A stretch of 45,701 nucleotides of DNA from Deltaproteobacteria bacterium (GTDB lineage: Bacteria; Myxococcota_A; UBA796; JAFGLY01): assembly GCA_016927815.1 (NCBI GenBank), contig JAFGLY010000041.1:1-45701 (forward strand), in the 5' to 3' direction. Shown piece by piece: positions 17,296 through 25,087 of this stretch. Positions within the stretch are counted from its first letter, which is position 1. Each line of letters opens with the position of its first letter. A program made the position numbers and the translations under genes. Below the pieces are notes generated by a model. That model ran no database searches and had not been told where the DNA came from. It saw only the letters and a program-made list of their open reading frames with translations.

Positions 17296-17988
17296 GTGAG
17301 CCCTCCTTACGAGCCTGCACCCCCGCACCGGGAGATCGGTCCCACCCTCGCACGCTCGTGGGAACTCTTCAAGGAGCACGCCGGGATCCTGCTCGGTGCC
17401 ACCCTCACGATCGGGGTCGCCAGCGGCGTGCTCTCGGGGATCACGCAGATCGTCCAGGCCCTCCTGCAGCCGTCCGGGGAGGACGCGGCCCGGGCCCTGC
17501 CCGGTTTGGTGGGCCTCCTCCTGGCCCTCCTCTCCTGGGTCGTCCAGACCTTCCTCACCCTGGGCTACGTCCGTCTCCTGCTCCACGGGGTACGGGGCGA
17601 GCCGGCTGCGTTCGGGGACCTCTTCACGGCCGCTCCGGTCCTCGTCCCCGGCCTGGTGGCGGGCCTCCTCGTGGGTCTGGCCACGCTCGCCGGGACCTGC
17701 CTCCTCGTCGTTCCCGGGGTCGTGGTGGCCCTGGGCACGCTGTGGGTGAACTGGGTGCTCGTCGATCAGGGCCTCGGACCCATCGAGGCCGTGCGGGAGT
17801 CCTGGCGGCTGGCGAACGGGGAGAAGGGACACCTCTTCCTGTGGGTTCTGGTGGCCTGCGTCGTGGCGATCGTCGGGCTGCTCGCCTGCGGCGTGGGCCT
17901 GCTGGTGGCCCTGCCCGTCCTCGGCCTCGGGACCACGATCCTCTACGACGACCGGGTCCGGTCGAAGCGAAGGGATGGCAGGCTGTAG
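17296..17988 (+). CDS. Multi-pass membrane protein, YciC/DUF975-like
   Basis: 230 aa from the GTG at 17296; an in-frame ATG at 17242 would add 18 Arg-rich residues but overlaps a likely -10 box. After a Pro-rich N-terminus (SPPYEPAPPHREIG) come a REIGPTLARSWELFKEH amphipathic helix and about five hydrophobic segments rich in Leu, Val and Gly. The motif VVPGVVVALGTLWVNWVLVDQG, then GPIEAVRESW, fits the family of small membrane proteins annotated DUF975, YciC or glycerophosphodiester phosphodiesterase membrane domain, whose function is mostly unknown. The last two residues, Arg-Leu, and the TAG stop are encoded by the heptad repeat at 17981, suggesting the native C-terminus was replaced by an insertion. 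Confidence 0.75.
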   Translation: MSPPYEPAPPHREIGPTLARSWELFKEHAGILLGATLTIGVASGVLSGITQIVQALLQPSGEDAARALPGLVGLLLALLSWVVQTFLTLGYVRLLLHGVRGEPAAFGDLFTAAPVLVPGLVAGLLVGLATLAGTCLLVVPGVVVALGTLWVNWVLVDQGLGPIEAVRESWRLANGEKGHLFLWVLVACVVAIVGLLACGVGLLVALPVLGLGTTILYDDRVRSKRRDGRL

Positions 17989-17996
17989 GCTGTAGG
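17981..17996 (+). repeat. Left inverted heptad repeat, GGCTGTA twice
   Basis: The sequence GGCTGTAGGCTGTAGG at 17981-17996 is a perfect inverted match to 18252-18267, and the identity extends by one A (17980) to 17 bp. It overlaps the stop codon of the upstream membrane-protein gene (TAG at 17986-17988). Together the two repeats bound a fragment of a four-helix-bundle gene. Confidence 0.9.
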
Positions 17997-18021
17997 GGCG
18001 AGGCTCTCCCGGTACGGAACC

Positions 18022-18251
18022 GTGCGCGACCCTACGAAGCTACGAGCCTTCGAACGGGCAGACCGCCCAGCTCCCCCGCGGGGCGGTCTCGATCCCCTCG
18101 AACCTCGTCGAAGGGTGCGCCCGCAGCTCCGAAGCGGAATCCCTGCACTTCCTCGACGCCGCCTTCGCCTCGGCCGGGTGCATCGAGACGGGGAAGGCCC
18201 TCGTCGGCCTCCTGCGTACCCTGCGGACGGTGCGGCTCCTTCCTGCTCGAA
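18022..18251 (+). pseudogene. Decayed four-helix-bundle (S23-like) protein gene
   Basis: No intact gene fits this gap, but two short stretches in different frames match the S23/intervening-sequence four-helix-bundle family. The frame at 18037-18066 encodes KLRAFERADR, the typical N-terminal segment. The frame from 18062 encodes TAQLPRGAVSIPSNLVEGCA and then RSSEAESLHFLDAAFASAG, the family core (usual form RRAAVSIPSNIAEG, then a FL..A.GS helix). The roughly 20 residues normally between the two segments are missing, the frame is shifted, and the C-terminal helix is degenerate and runs into the heptad repeat without a stop. It is best read as an internally deleted remnant. In the family, intact proteins are about 115-125 aa, are often linked with mobile or repeated DNA, and have no settled function. 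Confidence 0.72.
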
Positions 18252-18267
18252 CCTACAGCCTACAGCC
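18252..18267 (-). repeat. Right inverted heptad repeat
   Basis: CCTACAGCCTACAGCC at 18252-18267 is the exact reverse complement of 17981-17996. It begins immediately downstream of the TAG stop (18270-18272, minus strand) of the FecR-TPR gene, so both repeats read GGCTGTA outward from the neighbouring gene's 3' end. Confidence 0.9.
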
Positions 18268-18269
18268 TC

Positions 18270-19379
18270 CTACCGGGGCAGGGCGGCGATCCGGTCTCGG
18301 ACGGCGGCCGCATCCGCACCTGAGAGCGTCGAGGCCCGCTCCAGCATCGCACGCGCACGGGGCGTGTCCATTACGGCCAGGCAGTCGGCGAGCTGGACCA
18401 GAAAGAGGGCGTCGTCGGGCGCCTCGATGACGAGGCGCTCCAGGTGCGGGATCGCGGCCGCGCAGCCGCCGGTGGTCCAGGCGAGGTGTGCGGCGAGACG
18501 GCGGATCTCGGTCCTGCGCAAGGGCAGACCGCCCTCGAGATAGCGCTCGGCGTCCGCGAGGGCTTCGGCGTCGCGGCCAAGGGAGGCGAGCGCGAGGATG
18601 CGCCGGGATGCGAACTCTCCGCGCCAGGCCTCCGGGGCCTCCAGGAGGAGGCCGGCGTCCGCGGTGATCAGGAGGTCGCTGGCCGATGCGCCCTCCGCCT
18701 CGAGGGCCGAGAGGCGGAGCAGCAGGCCGCCTGCGGTCGTGGGCAGGCAGGTGCGATGGGTGCCGCCGGAGAGGATCACCTCCTCGCCGCCGAGGCACCT
18801 CAAAGCCACCCGGCCGTGGTCCACCCCGACACGGGTGCCCAGAGCGTCGCGCGTCACGGAGAAGGCCGTGCCTACGACGAGCACCTCGGCCTCACGGGTC
18901 TCCACGACGAGGGCCACGCCCCGGTCCGGATCCACCCGGACGTCGAGGGTGCCGGACTCCCAGAGGATCCTCGGGGACCGCTCGTCGCCGGTGACCCGAC
19001 CGCTGCCCTGGAAGCCCAGCAAGACGGCGGGTGCGGGCTCGGCCAGGATCCACTCGCTCTCGGAGGCGAGGGCGACGGCCAGCGGCTCCGGTGCGTGCGG
19101 GCGGAGGCCGAACACGAGGACGACGGCGGCGGCGGTCGCGACGACGGCGAGGCCCAGTGCGGGGGCCAGGCGGGAGGGGGCGGGTGCGGGAGCGTCCAGG
19201 CGGGCCCGGACACGGGCCTCGGCGCCCTCGGCGGGCTCGGGCAGGGCGCGGAGCAGCGTGCGGACGACGTGCGGATCCGGTTCGGCGTTCGCGAGGCGTC
19301 TTTGGACGCGTCGCACCGCGAACGGAGAAGGCTCGGTCTCGCGCAGGAAGCGGCGGAGGATCTCAAGGAAGGGCTTCAT
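18270..19379 (-). CDS. FecR-like membrane regulator with C-terminal TPR region
   Basis: 369 aa, ATG at 19379, overlapping the sigma factor gene by 17 nt. Residues 1-60 are helical and Arg/Glu-rich and would be cytoplasmic. A transmembrane segment spans about 71-92. Residues 105-215 resemble the FecR beta domain (SGTLDVRVDPDRGVALVVET, VLVVGTAFSV, VDHGRVAL). From about 245 the sequence turns into helical TPR-like repeats (AEALADAERYLEGG, LERLVIEAPDDALFLVQLAD). FecR-type proteins transmit an extracytoplasmic signal to an ECF sigma factor and often act as its anti-sigma factor, which fits the coupling to the sigma gene. The TPR tail would contact a partner in the periplasm. The signal is unknown. 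Confidence 0.82.
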   Translation of the reverse strand: MKPFLEILRRFLRETEPSPFAVRRVQRRLANAEPDPHVVRTLLRALPEPAEGAEARVRARLDAPAPAPSRLAPALGLAVVATAAAVVLVFGLRPHAPEPLAVALASESEWILAEPAPAVLLGFQGSGRVTGDERSPRILWESGTLDVRVDPDRGVALVVETREAEVLVVGTAFSVTRDALGTRVGVDHGRVALRCLGGEEVILSGGTHRTCLPTTAGGLLLRLSALEAEGASASDLLITADAGLLLEAPEAWRGEFASRRILALASLGRDAEALADAERYLEGGLPLRRTEIRRLAAHLAWTTGGCAAAIPHLERLVIEAPDDALFLVQLADCLAVMDTPRARAMLERASTLSGADAAAVRDRIAALPR

Positions 19380-19965
19380 CGCCTCGCTCCTCCGGCGTGC
19401 CGGTCGGCATGCCGTCCAGGAGGGACATCTCCTCGGCCAGGAGGCGGAACCTCCGGCGGCCGAGACGCAGGCGGCTCTTGACCGTGCCGGCGGGGACGTC
19501 GAGGAGCACGGCCACCTCCGCGTCGCTCCGGTCCTCGAGATCGCACAGCACCAGGACCTCTCGCTGGCGGGGCGGGATCCGCTCGAGGATCTCGTGCACG
19601 ATCCGGCTGGTCTCGGAGCGCTCGACCCGGGTCGCCGGGCTCGGCCCCGTCTCGATGGCTACGGGCAGGAACCCCGGCACCCACCGCCTCACCCACGCCT
19701 GGCGCCGATACCGGGCCAGCACCCTGCGCGTGATGCCGAAGAGCCACGACCCGAACCGATCCGGTTCCCGGAGCGAGTCGAGTCGGCCGAGGGCCACGAC
19801 GAAGACGTCGTGAGCCGCGTCTTCGGCGTCCACCCGGGGTCCGCCGAGGCGGATGCACCAGCGCAGCACCTCGGGAAGCCAGCGATCGATGAGCCGATCC
19901 CGGGCACGGGTGTCGCCTGCACACACCGCCATCACCAGGCCCGGGTCGTTCTGGTTCTCGGTCAT
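19363..19965 (-). CDS. ECF-family RNA polymerase sigma factor
   Basis: 200 aa, ATG at 19965 within an ATGA overlap with the preceding gene. Region 2 includes DAEDAAHDVFVVAL and SWLFGITRRVLARYRR. The linker carries VERSETSRIVHEILERIPP, and region 4 has REVLVLCDLEDRSDAEVAVL followed by GTVKSRLRLGRRRFR, the helix-turn-helix that reads the -35 box. Length and order are normal for the group. Its operon contains a secreted protein upstream and an FecR-TPR protein downstream, so it is presumably held at the membrane by the FecR protein and released by an envelope signal. Target promoters cannot be named from this window. Confidence 0.92.
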   Translation of the reverse strand: MTENQNDPGLVMAVCAGDTRARDRLIDRWLPEVLRWCIRLGGPRVDAEDAAHDVFVVALGRLDSLREPDRFGSWLFGITRRVLARYRRQAWVRRWVPGFLPVAIETGPSPATRVERSETSRIVHEILERIPPRQREVLVLCDLEDRSDAEVAVLLDVPAGTVKSRLRLGRRRFRLLAEEMSLLDGMPTGTPEERGDEALP

Positions 19966-21221
19966 CGCCCTTGCTGTGCCGCGAGCGGCCCATCCGGATC
20001 ACCCGGGGCCGGTTCCATCACCACCGAGAGCGTGAAGCCCAGCGACAACGTGGAGAGGTAGGAGCCGTCTCCTTCGCTGCAGGCGGACGGGTCGCTCCCT
20101 TGCCACCGGATGCAGGAGGGTGGCGTGATGCCGGTCGGACCTCGGCCGGGGAGGTCCCCCCTCAAGCGCACTGCCGGGACCAGGACGAGCCCGGGGACGA
20201 GGCGCACCGCGAGACCGGCCTCGAGGGAGGCCACCAGCACCCGTGCCGCGACCCCCGGAGAGCCGTCGTCGTTGGTGACCTCGACGCGGTCGTCGTGGAG
20301 CCAGAACGTCCGCCAGGTGCCACCGGCCTTCAAGCCCACGAGGGGAGCCAGGCTGGCCTGGGGCGCCCACCAGAAGGCCCCGAACAGGTCGGTGTCCTGG
20401 TAGGCGGCACCCTCGATCCTGGCCAGCGTTGCGAGATCGTGACGGGTCCCCGAAGCGGCTCCGATCCCGGCGTGGATCCCGCTGTGAAACCCGACGCCGA
20501 CGAGCACCTCGCCGCCGAGCGAGGTGCCCGTGTCTGCCCGCAGATCCACCGTGCCGCCCGCCGACATCCACGGGTGCGCCAGAGGAGGCGCACCCGTCGC
20601 CGAGCCCGGGCTCGTCAGGGCCGTGGGATCCGTCACGGCGGTCGAGGCCGCCACGGGGAGTGGTTCTGTCTCCGGGGGCCGGAGAATCTCCCCGGATTCC
20701 GCCGGGCCGAGGGGCACCTCCGCGGGCAGGAGGGGTGCCGGGGGCTCGACCGGGGGCTCGGCCGGTGCGAGGGGGACGGCCAAGCGTCGGGCGGGTTCCC
20801 TGGCCGGGACGGGAGGTTCGGGAACGGGACGGGAGGAGATCGGGATGGATCGAGGTTCGAAGGGGCTGCTCACGCTCCGAACGGGATGGAGCAGGCTCGC
20901 GGCGAGGGCCACCACGTCCTCTCGGCCCCGATCGTCGGACGGCCTCTGCACCTCCACCTCGTGCAGCACCCCGGCCGTGTCCCGCACGCGCAGCCGCCAG
21001 GTTTCGAGCCGGGCCGTGTCCTGGATCTCCACCCACGGCCCGGTGGCGGTGCGCACGGCCGCCGGGTCGAGCGTGGCCGCCAGTGCGAGTGCGCCGCGCC
21101 ACTCCGAGGGATCCTCGGAGGACGGCAGGGCGAAGGGCACGCCTGCCCACGAGGGCCCCGCGACCAGGCCGAGCAGGAACGGCAGGCCGGACCACCGTCG
21201 GGCACGCGTGCGGAGGGACAT
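19962..21221 (-). CDS. Secreted Pro-rich protein with outer-membrane-like C-terminal domain
   Basis: 419 aa, ATG at 21221, first gene of the ECF operon. A signal peptide is visible (RTRARRWSGLPFLLGLVAG, likely cut after SWA near residue 26). Residues 45-100 read as a small alpha/beta domain (EIQDTARLETWRLRVRDTAG, HEVEVQRPSDDRGREDVVAL). Residues 115-215 are a Pro/Glu/Ala-rich linker. From about 220 to the end there are alternating Gly/aromatic beta strands (SLGGEVLVGVGFHSGIHAGI, FWWAPQASLAPLVGLKAGG), as in an outer-membrane barrel or adhesin, followed by a Cys pair near 378-390. No family was recognised. As the leader gene of a sigma/FecR operon it may be the sensor or the main target of that system. 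Confidence 0.7.
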   Translation of the reverse strand: MSLRTRARRWSGLPFLLGLVAGPSWAGVPFALPSSEDPSEWRGALALAATLDPAAVRTATGPWVEIQDTARLETWRLRVRDTAGVLHEVEVQRPSDDRGREDVVALAASLLHPVRSVSSPFEPRSIPISSRPVPEPPVPAREPARRLAVPLAPAEPPVEPPAPLLPAEVPLGPAESGEILRPPETEPLPVAASTAVTDPTALTSPGSATGAPPLAHPWMSAGGTVDLRADTGTSLGGEVLVGVGFHSGIHAGIGAASGTRHDLATLARIEGAAYQDTDLFGAFWWAPQASLAPLVGLKAGGTWRTFWLHDDRVEVTNDDGSPGVAARVLVASLEAGLAVRLVPGLVLVPAVRLRGDLPGRGPTGITPPSCIRWQGSDPSACSEGDGSYLSTLSLGFTLSVVMEPAPGDPDGPLAAQQGR

Positions 21222-21313
21222 GGTCCCATCCTATCCGAAGCCAGGGCAGAACCGCGCGGGCGGGCCGAAGGCCGGAGGATCGGCTATCCTCCCGCCGAGA
21301 CGAGGAGGAACCC

Positions 21314-22540
21314 GTGGTGTACGACACCGTCCGTGCCGCCTTCGCTCGCGGCCGAGAGCGTCATGCCCGAGAGATCCTGGACCTGCTCGGACCCCTCGTG
21401 GCGGCCCGTACGGCCAACGCAGGGCGGGAGGGCATGGCCGTCTGTCCAGGCCAGGAGGTGCCCGGCGAGGAAACGCGGGTCGTCGAGATCGTACGACCCG
21501 TGCTCGCGTCCCTCGGCGCCGACTGCCGTGTCCATGCCCTGGACCCGCGCCGCGCCAACCTCGTCGCCACGCTGGGCGACCAGGGCCCCGTCCTCGCGGT
21601 GGGATGCCACGCGGACGTCGTCCCTCCCGGCGATGGGTGGGAGGCCGACCCCTGGACCGTCACCGAGCGGGACGGGTTCCTGGTGGGCCGCGGCGTGCTC
21701 GACGACAAGGGGCCGCTCGCGGCCTCGGTGGTGGCCATGCGGGTGCTGGTCGAGAGCGGGGTGCGCCTTGCGGGCCGCTTTCAGCTCGCGGTCATCGCCT
21801 CCGAGGAGCACCGGGAGGAGGGGGAGCCGGATCCGGGCATCGGGTACCTGCTGGAAACCGGTGCCCTCAAGCCCGACTACGCCATCATTCCCGACGTCGG
21901 CGAGAACATGCGGCGCATCGACGTGGCCGAGAAAGGCCGCGCCGTCTTCCGGATCACGGCCGTCGGGCGCCAGGCGCACGGCTCCACACCGGAACGCGGC
22001 GTGAACGCGGTGACCGCCATGGCCCGGTTCATCTCGCGAATGGAGGCGTCCACGCTCCCGCACGAGGTGCATCCGGTCCTCGGAAGCCCGACGGTGAACC
22101 TCGGGATCATCCAGGGTGGCGCTGCGGCGAACATCGTGCCCGGCGAGTGCACCACCACGTGGGACGTCCGGTACGTGCCCGGCCAGACCCCCGAGGGCGT
22201 GCTCGCCACGTTCCGGGCCGTGGCCTCGGATCTCGGGGGCGAGTGGCGGTTCCACGTGGCGGACGCCTCGCTGCCCCATGCCATCCCAGCGGATCATCCC
22301 CTGGTCTTCGCGGTCCAGCGCTCGACCGAAGCGGTGCTCGGGTTCCAGCCCGAGCCCTTCGGCATGGGCGGCGGCACCTTCGCCAAGGCCTTCAACTTGG
22401 GGGGCATCCCCGCGATCGGCTTCGGACCGGGCGACGAAGACCAGTACCACGTTGCCAACGAGCGCGTGGAGTGGCGGCAGCTCGTGGATTTCGCGGAGGT
22501 CCTGGCCTGCGTGGCGGTGGACCTCCTCGGCGTGCGCTGA
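21314..22540 (+). CDS. M20-family metallopeptidase (ArgE/DapE-like)
   Basis: 408 aa from the GTG at 21314; a second GTG at 21317 is equally plausible after the strong AGGAGG at 21303-21308. The catalytic metal set of M20 zinc peptidases is present: His99 and Asp101 in CHADVV, Asp131 in VLDDKG, Glu164-Glu165 in SEEHREE, the dimerisation-domain His in RQAHGSTP, and a final HVANE motif near the C-terminus. Length is typical. Members remove acyl groups from amino acids or cleave di- and tripeptides; DapE, ArgE and carboxypeptidase types cannot be separated here. It lies 8 nt upstream of nadE, so the two are probably co-transcribed. The enzyme is cytoplasmic, as no signal peptide is seen. Confidence 0.9.
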   Translation: MVYDTVRAAFARGRERHAREILDLLGPLVAARTANAGREGMAVCPGQEVPGEETRVVEIVRPVLASLGADCRVHALDPRRANLVATLGDQGPVLAVGCHADVVPPGDGWEADPWTVTERDGFLVGRGVLDDKGPLAASVVAMRVLVESGVRLAGRFQLAVIASEEHREEGEPDPGIGYLLETGALKPDYAIIPDVGENMRRIDVAEKGRAVFRITAVGRQAHGSTPERGVNAVTAMARFISRMEASTLPHEVHPVLGSPTVNLGIIQGGAAANIVPGECTTTWDVRYVPGQTPEGVLATFRAVASDLGGEWRFHVADASLPHAIPADHPLVFAVQRSTEAVLGFQPEPFGMGGGTFAKAFNLGGIPAIGFGPGDEDQYHVANERVEWRQLVDFAEVLACVAVDLLGVR

Positions 22541-22548
22541 GGCGGGCC

Positions 22549-24177
22549 GTGCGCGCGCTCCTGGCCCAGGTCTCGCCGATCGTCGGGGCTGTCCGAGCCA
22601 ACCTCGGCCTCGTGCTCGACGCGCTGGCCCGGGGACGGACGGCCCACGCCGACCTCGTGGTGCTGCCCGAGCTCGTGCTCTCGGGCTACCCGCCCAGGGA
22701 CCTCCTCGACTACGGGGGGTTCGTGGCCGCGTGTGAGGCCGCTGCGGCCGAGGCGGTGGTGGCCACCGAGGGGGAGGGGCCGGTGCTCGTCTTCGGCGCG
22801 CCCACGCGCGATGCCGAAGGCCTCCGCAACAGCGCCATCGTGGCGCAGGGCGGCCGGATCGTGGCGGTCCGGCACAAGGCCTTGCTGCCTAACTACGACG
22901 TCTTCGACGAGACCCGGTACTTCGTGCCCGAGACCCACGTACGCCCCGTGCGGGTTGCGGGGGTGCGCCTGGGCATCACGCTCTGCGAGGACATCTGGAA
23001 CGCACCCGACCTCTTTCCGCGCCACCGCTACACCCTGGACCCCGTGGCCGATCTCGTTGGCTGCGACGTGCTCCTCAACCTCTCGGCCTCGCCTTTCCAC
23101 GCCGGCAAGGGCATGCTCCGGCGGGCTCTGGTGCGCGGCAAGGCCGTCCGGGCGCGCGCACCGCTTCTGTTCGTCAACCAGGTCGGTGGCAACGACGAAC
23201 TGGTGTTCGACGGCCACAGCCTCGCGGTGGACGCCTACGGCGGCCTGCTCGGCGAGGCGGCGTCCTTTGCGCCCGACCACGTCCTGGTGGACACCCGGGC
23301 GGTGGGCGCCGGGGAGCCCCGCGATCTCCCCTTCGAGGAGGAGGTGGTCGAGGCGCTCACGCTCGGCATCCGCGACTATGCTGTCCGTTGCGGCTTTCAC
23401 AGCGCGGTGCTCGGCCTGTCGGGAGGCGTCGACTCCGCGGTGGTGTGCACCCTCGCCGCCCGAGCGCTCGGCGCCTCCAACGTGCTCGCCGTGGCCATGC
23501 CCGGCCCGTACTCGTCCCCGATCTCGCTCGAGGATGCCCGCGTGCTCGCGGGCCGCCTGGGCACGGGGTTCCTGGTCCTTCCCATCCAGGAGGCGTACGA
23601 CGCCCTCCGGGCAACCCTCGCGGAACGCTTTGCCGGGCGACCCTTCGACGTCGCCGAGGAGAACCTCCAGGCCCGGGTGCGCGGCGCTCTGGTCATGGCG
23701 CTCTCCAACAAGGAGGGTCACCTCGTGCTCACCACCGGAAACAAGAGCGAGGCGGCGGTGGGCTACTGCACCCTCTACGGCGACATGGCCGGGGGCCTCG
23801 CGGTCCTGTCCGACGTGTTCAAGACCGACGTCTACCGGCTCGCCCGCTGGCTCAACCGCGACGAGGAGACCATTCCCTCCCGTATCCTCGATCGCCCGCC
23901 CTCCGCCGAGCTCGCTCCGGACCAGCAGGACGAGCGCTCACTCATGCCCTACGTCGTCCTCGACGCGATCCTCCGTCTCTACCTCGAGGACGAGGTCGAC
24001 CCTGCCGACATCGTGGCCCGGGGACACGATGCCGCGCTCGTGCACCGGGTGGTGCGGTTGGTGGCGAAGAGCGAGTACAAGCGCTGGCAGGCGGCGCCCG
24101 GCCTTCGCGTCACGCCTCGAGCCTTCGGCACCGGTCGTCGCATCCCGCTCGCCCACCAGTGGCGGTGGGGAGGGTAG
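22549..24177 (+). CDS. nadE: Glutamine-dependent NAD+ synthetase
   Basis: 542 aa, GTG at 22549 after GAGGCGGG. The N-terminal nitrilase-type glutaminase domain has the Glu41 (LPELVLSGYPP), Lys110 (HKALLPNY) and Cys146 (LCEDIWN) triad. The C-terminal domain has the ATP-pyrophosphatase loop SGGVDS at 291-296 and the STCH-type NKSEAAVGYCTLYGDM segment of NAD synthetases. The enzyme amidates deamido-NAD+ using ATP and glutamine, the last step of NAD biosynthesis, in the cytoplasm. Length matches the two-domain glutamine-dependent form. It follows an M20 peptidase gene by 8 nt and converges with a GNAT gene 90 nt away, across a GC hairpin. Confidence 0.96.
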   Translation: MRALLAQVSPIVGAVRANLGLVLDALARGRTAHADLVVLPELVLSGYPPRDLLDYGGFVAACEAAAAEAVVATEGEGPVLVFGAPTRDAEGLRNSAIVAQGGRIVAVRHKALLPNYDVFDETRYFVPETHVRPVRVAGVRLGITLCEDIWNAPDLFPRHRYTLDPVADLVGCDVLLNLSASPFHAGKGMLRRALVRGKAVRARAPLLFVNQVGGNDELVFDGHSLAVDAYGGLLGEAASFAPDHVLVDTRAVGAGEPRDLPFEEEVVEALTLGIRDYAVRCGFHSAVLGLSGGVDSAVVCTLAARALGASNVLAVAMPGPYSSPISLEDARVLAGRLGTGFLVLPIQEAYDALRATLAERFAGRPFDVAEENLQARVRGALVMALSNKEGHLVLTTGNKSEAAVGYCTLYGDMAGGLAVLSDVFKTDVYRLARWLNRDEETIPSRILDRPPSAELAPDQQDERSLMPYVVLDAILRLYLEDEVDPADIVARGHDAALVHRVVRLVAKSEYKRWQAAPGLRVTPRAFGTGRRIPLAHQWRWGG

Positions 24178-24187
24178 GGGCCGGCAG

Positions 24188-24206
24188 CCCGCGCAGCCGC
24201 GCTGGG
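24188..24206. terminator. GC hairpin between convergent nadE and GNAT genes
   Basis: CCC-GCGC-AGCC-GCGC-(T)-GGG forms a 7-bp stem with one bulge at 24188-24206. It lies between two convergent genes and could act as a bidirectional terminator. No T-tract is visible. The adjacent GGGAGAGGGTG (24204-24214) is the reverse complement of the hairpin flank at 34-44, so this may also be a copy of the same dispersed repeat. Confidence 0.4.
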
Positions 24207-24267
24207 AGAGGGTGCCCGCCGGGGTTCGTTGGGACGGGACCTTCGAGATGGTGTGGGACCCTTCCCG

Positions 24268-25071
24268 CTACCGCCCGGCCCGTGCCAGGCGCTTCACCCG
24301 TTTCGCCAGGATCCCGTGGATCTTCTCGTAGGAGGGGGGCGGACCCAGCGTGACCTCCCGGCCGTCCACGTAGAGGGCGTCGCCTCTCCGTCCCCACGCG
24401 GCCACGACCGCGGGATCCGTGGTGTCCATCACCCGCACGTCCACGGCGTCGCCGAGTTCGGCGGCCGCGGCGAGCGCCCGCTCGATGCCCATGTTCAGCG
24501 CCATGCACCAGCCGGTGGCGAAGGCCACCACCTGGACCGTGCCCGGCACGGGCTCGGGCAGGCGCAGGGGCGCGCGCGACCAGCGGGGCGGCAGCGCCTC
24601 CGGGGTGAAGGGCTTCCACACCAACACGGCCATCCCCTGGCGGTCCGCCCGGCGGTATCCGTGCTTCCGGTACCAGGACGCCCGCATCCAGATCGGAAGC
24701 CAGAGGCCCCAGGCCGCCATGCCGGTGGCGCCGAGCGAGCGTGCGTCCGCCTCAGCCGCCTCCAACAACGCTCTGCCAAGGCCCCGCTTCCGGCGGTCGC
24801 CGCGGCCCTTCCGGTATCCGTGAACCCAGGTGCACGGCACGAAGTACAGGCCCTCGCCCTCCACCCACGTCCGCTCGATCGGCAGGTACTGGATCATCCC
24901 TCCTACGACGCCGTCGTCGTCCACGGCCAGCTTGGCCCGGAGGCCCTGGTCGGCCATGCGTGCCACCCAGGCGGCACGCCGGGGTGCGCCCTCCTTCGCC
25001 TCGTCGGACCAGTCCTCCAGGCAACAGGCGAACACGTCGTAATGCTCGGGGGCGAGATCGATGACGTCCAT
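24268..25071 (-). CDS. GNAT N-acetyltransferase with YoaP-like C-terminus
   Basis: 267 aa, ATG at 25071. Residues 1-145 carry a GNAT fold: VAVDD-type strand with GMIQYLPIE, then a GDRRKRGLGRALLEAAE acetyl-CoA loop (Gly/Arg-rich) and ATGMAAWGLWLP. The C-terminal 100 residues (PPRWSRAPLRLPEPVPGTVQ, GWCMALNMGIERALA, MDTTDP) match the YoaP-type thioredoxin-like extension seen in some GNAT proteins. The substrate is unknown. No signal peptide is present. The gene starts 16 nt downstream of the small Cys-rich lipoprotein gene on the same strand and could be in an operon with it. Confidence 0.8.
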   Translation of the reverse strand: MDVIDLAPEHYDVFACCLEDWSDEAKEGAPRRAAWVARMADQGLRAKLAVDDDGVVGGMIQYLPIERTWVEGEGLYFVPCTWVHGYRKGRGDRRKRGLGRALLEAAEADARSLGATGMAAWGLWLPIWMRASWYRKHGYRRADRQGMAVLVWKPFTPEALPPRWSRAPLRLPEPVPGTVQVVAFATGWCMALNMGIERALAAAAELGDAVDVRVMDTTDPAVVAAWGRRGDALYVDGREVTLGPPPSYEKIHGILAKRVKRLARAGR

Positions 25072-25087
25072 GGCGAGCCCTCGTGCC

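Noticed and set aside
18230-18543. Plus-strand frame running from the four-helix-bundle remnant into the FecR-TPR gene
   Set aside because: It lies antisense to a gene with clear domain features; only the part before the heptad repeat matches the four-helix-bundle family.
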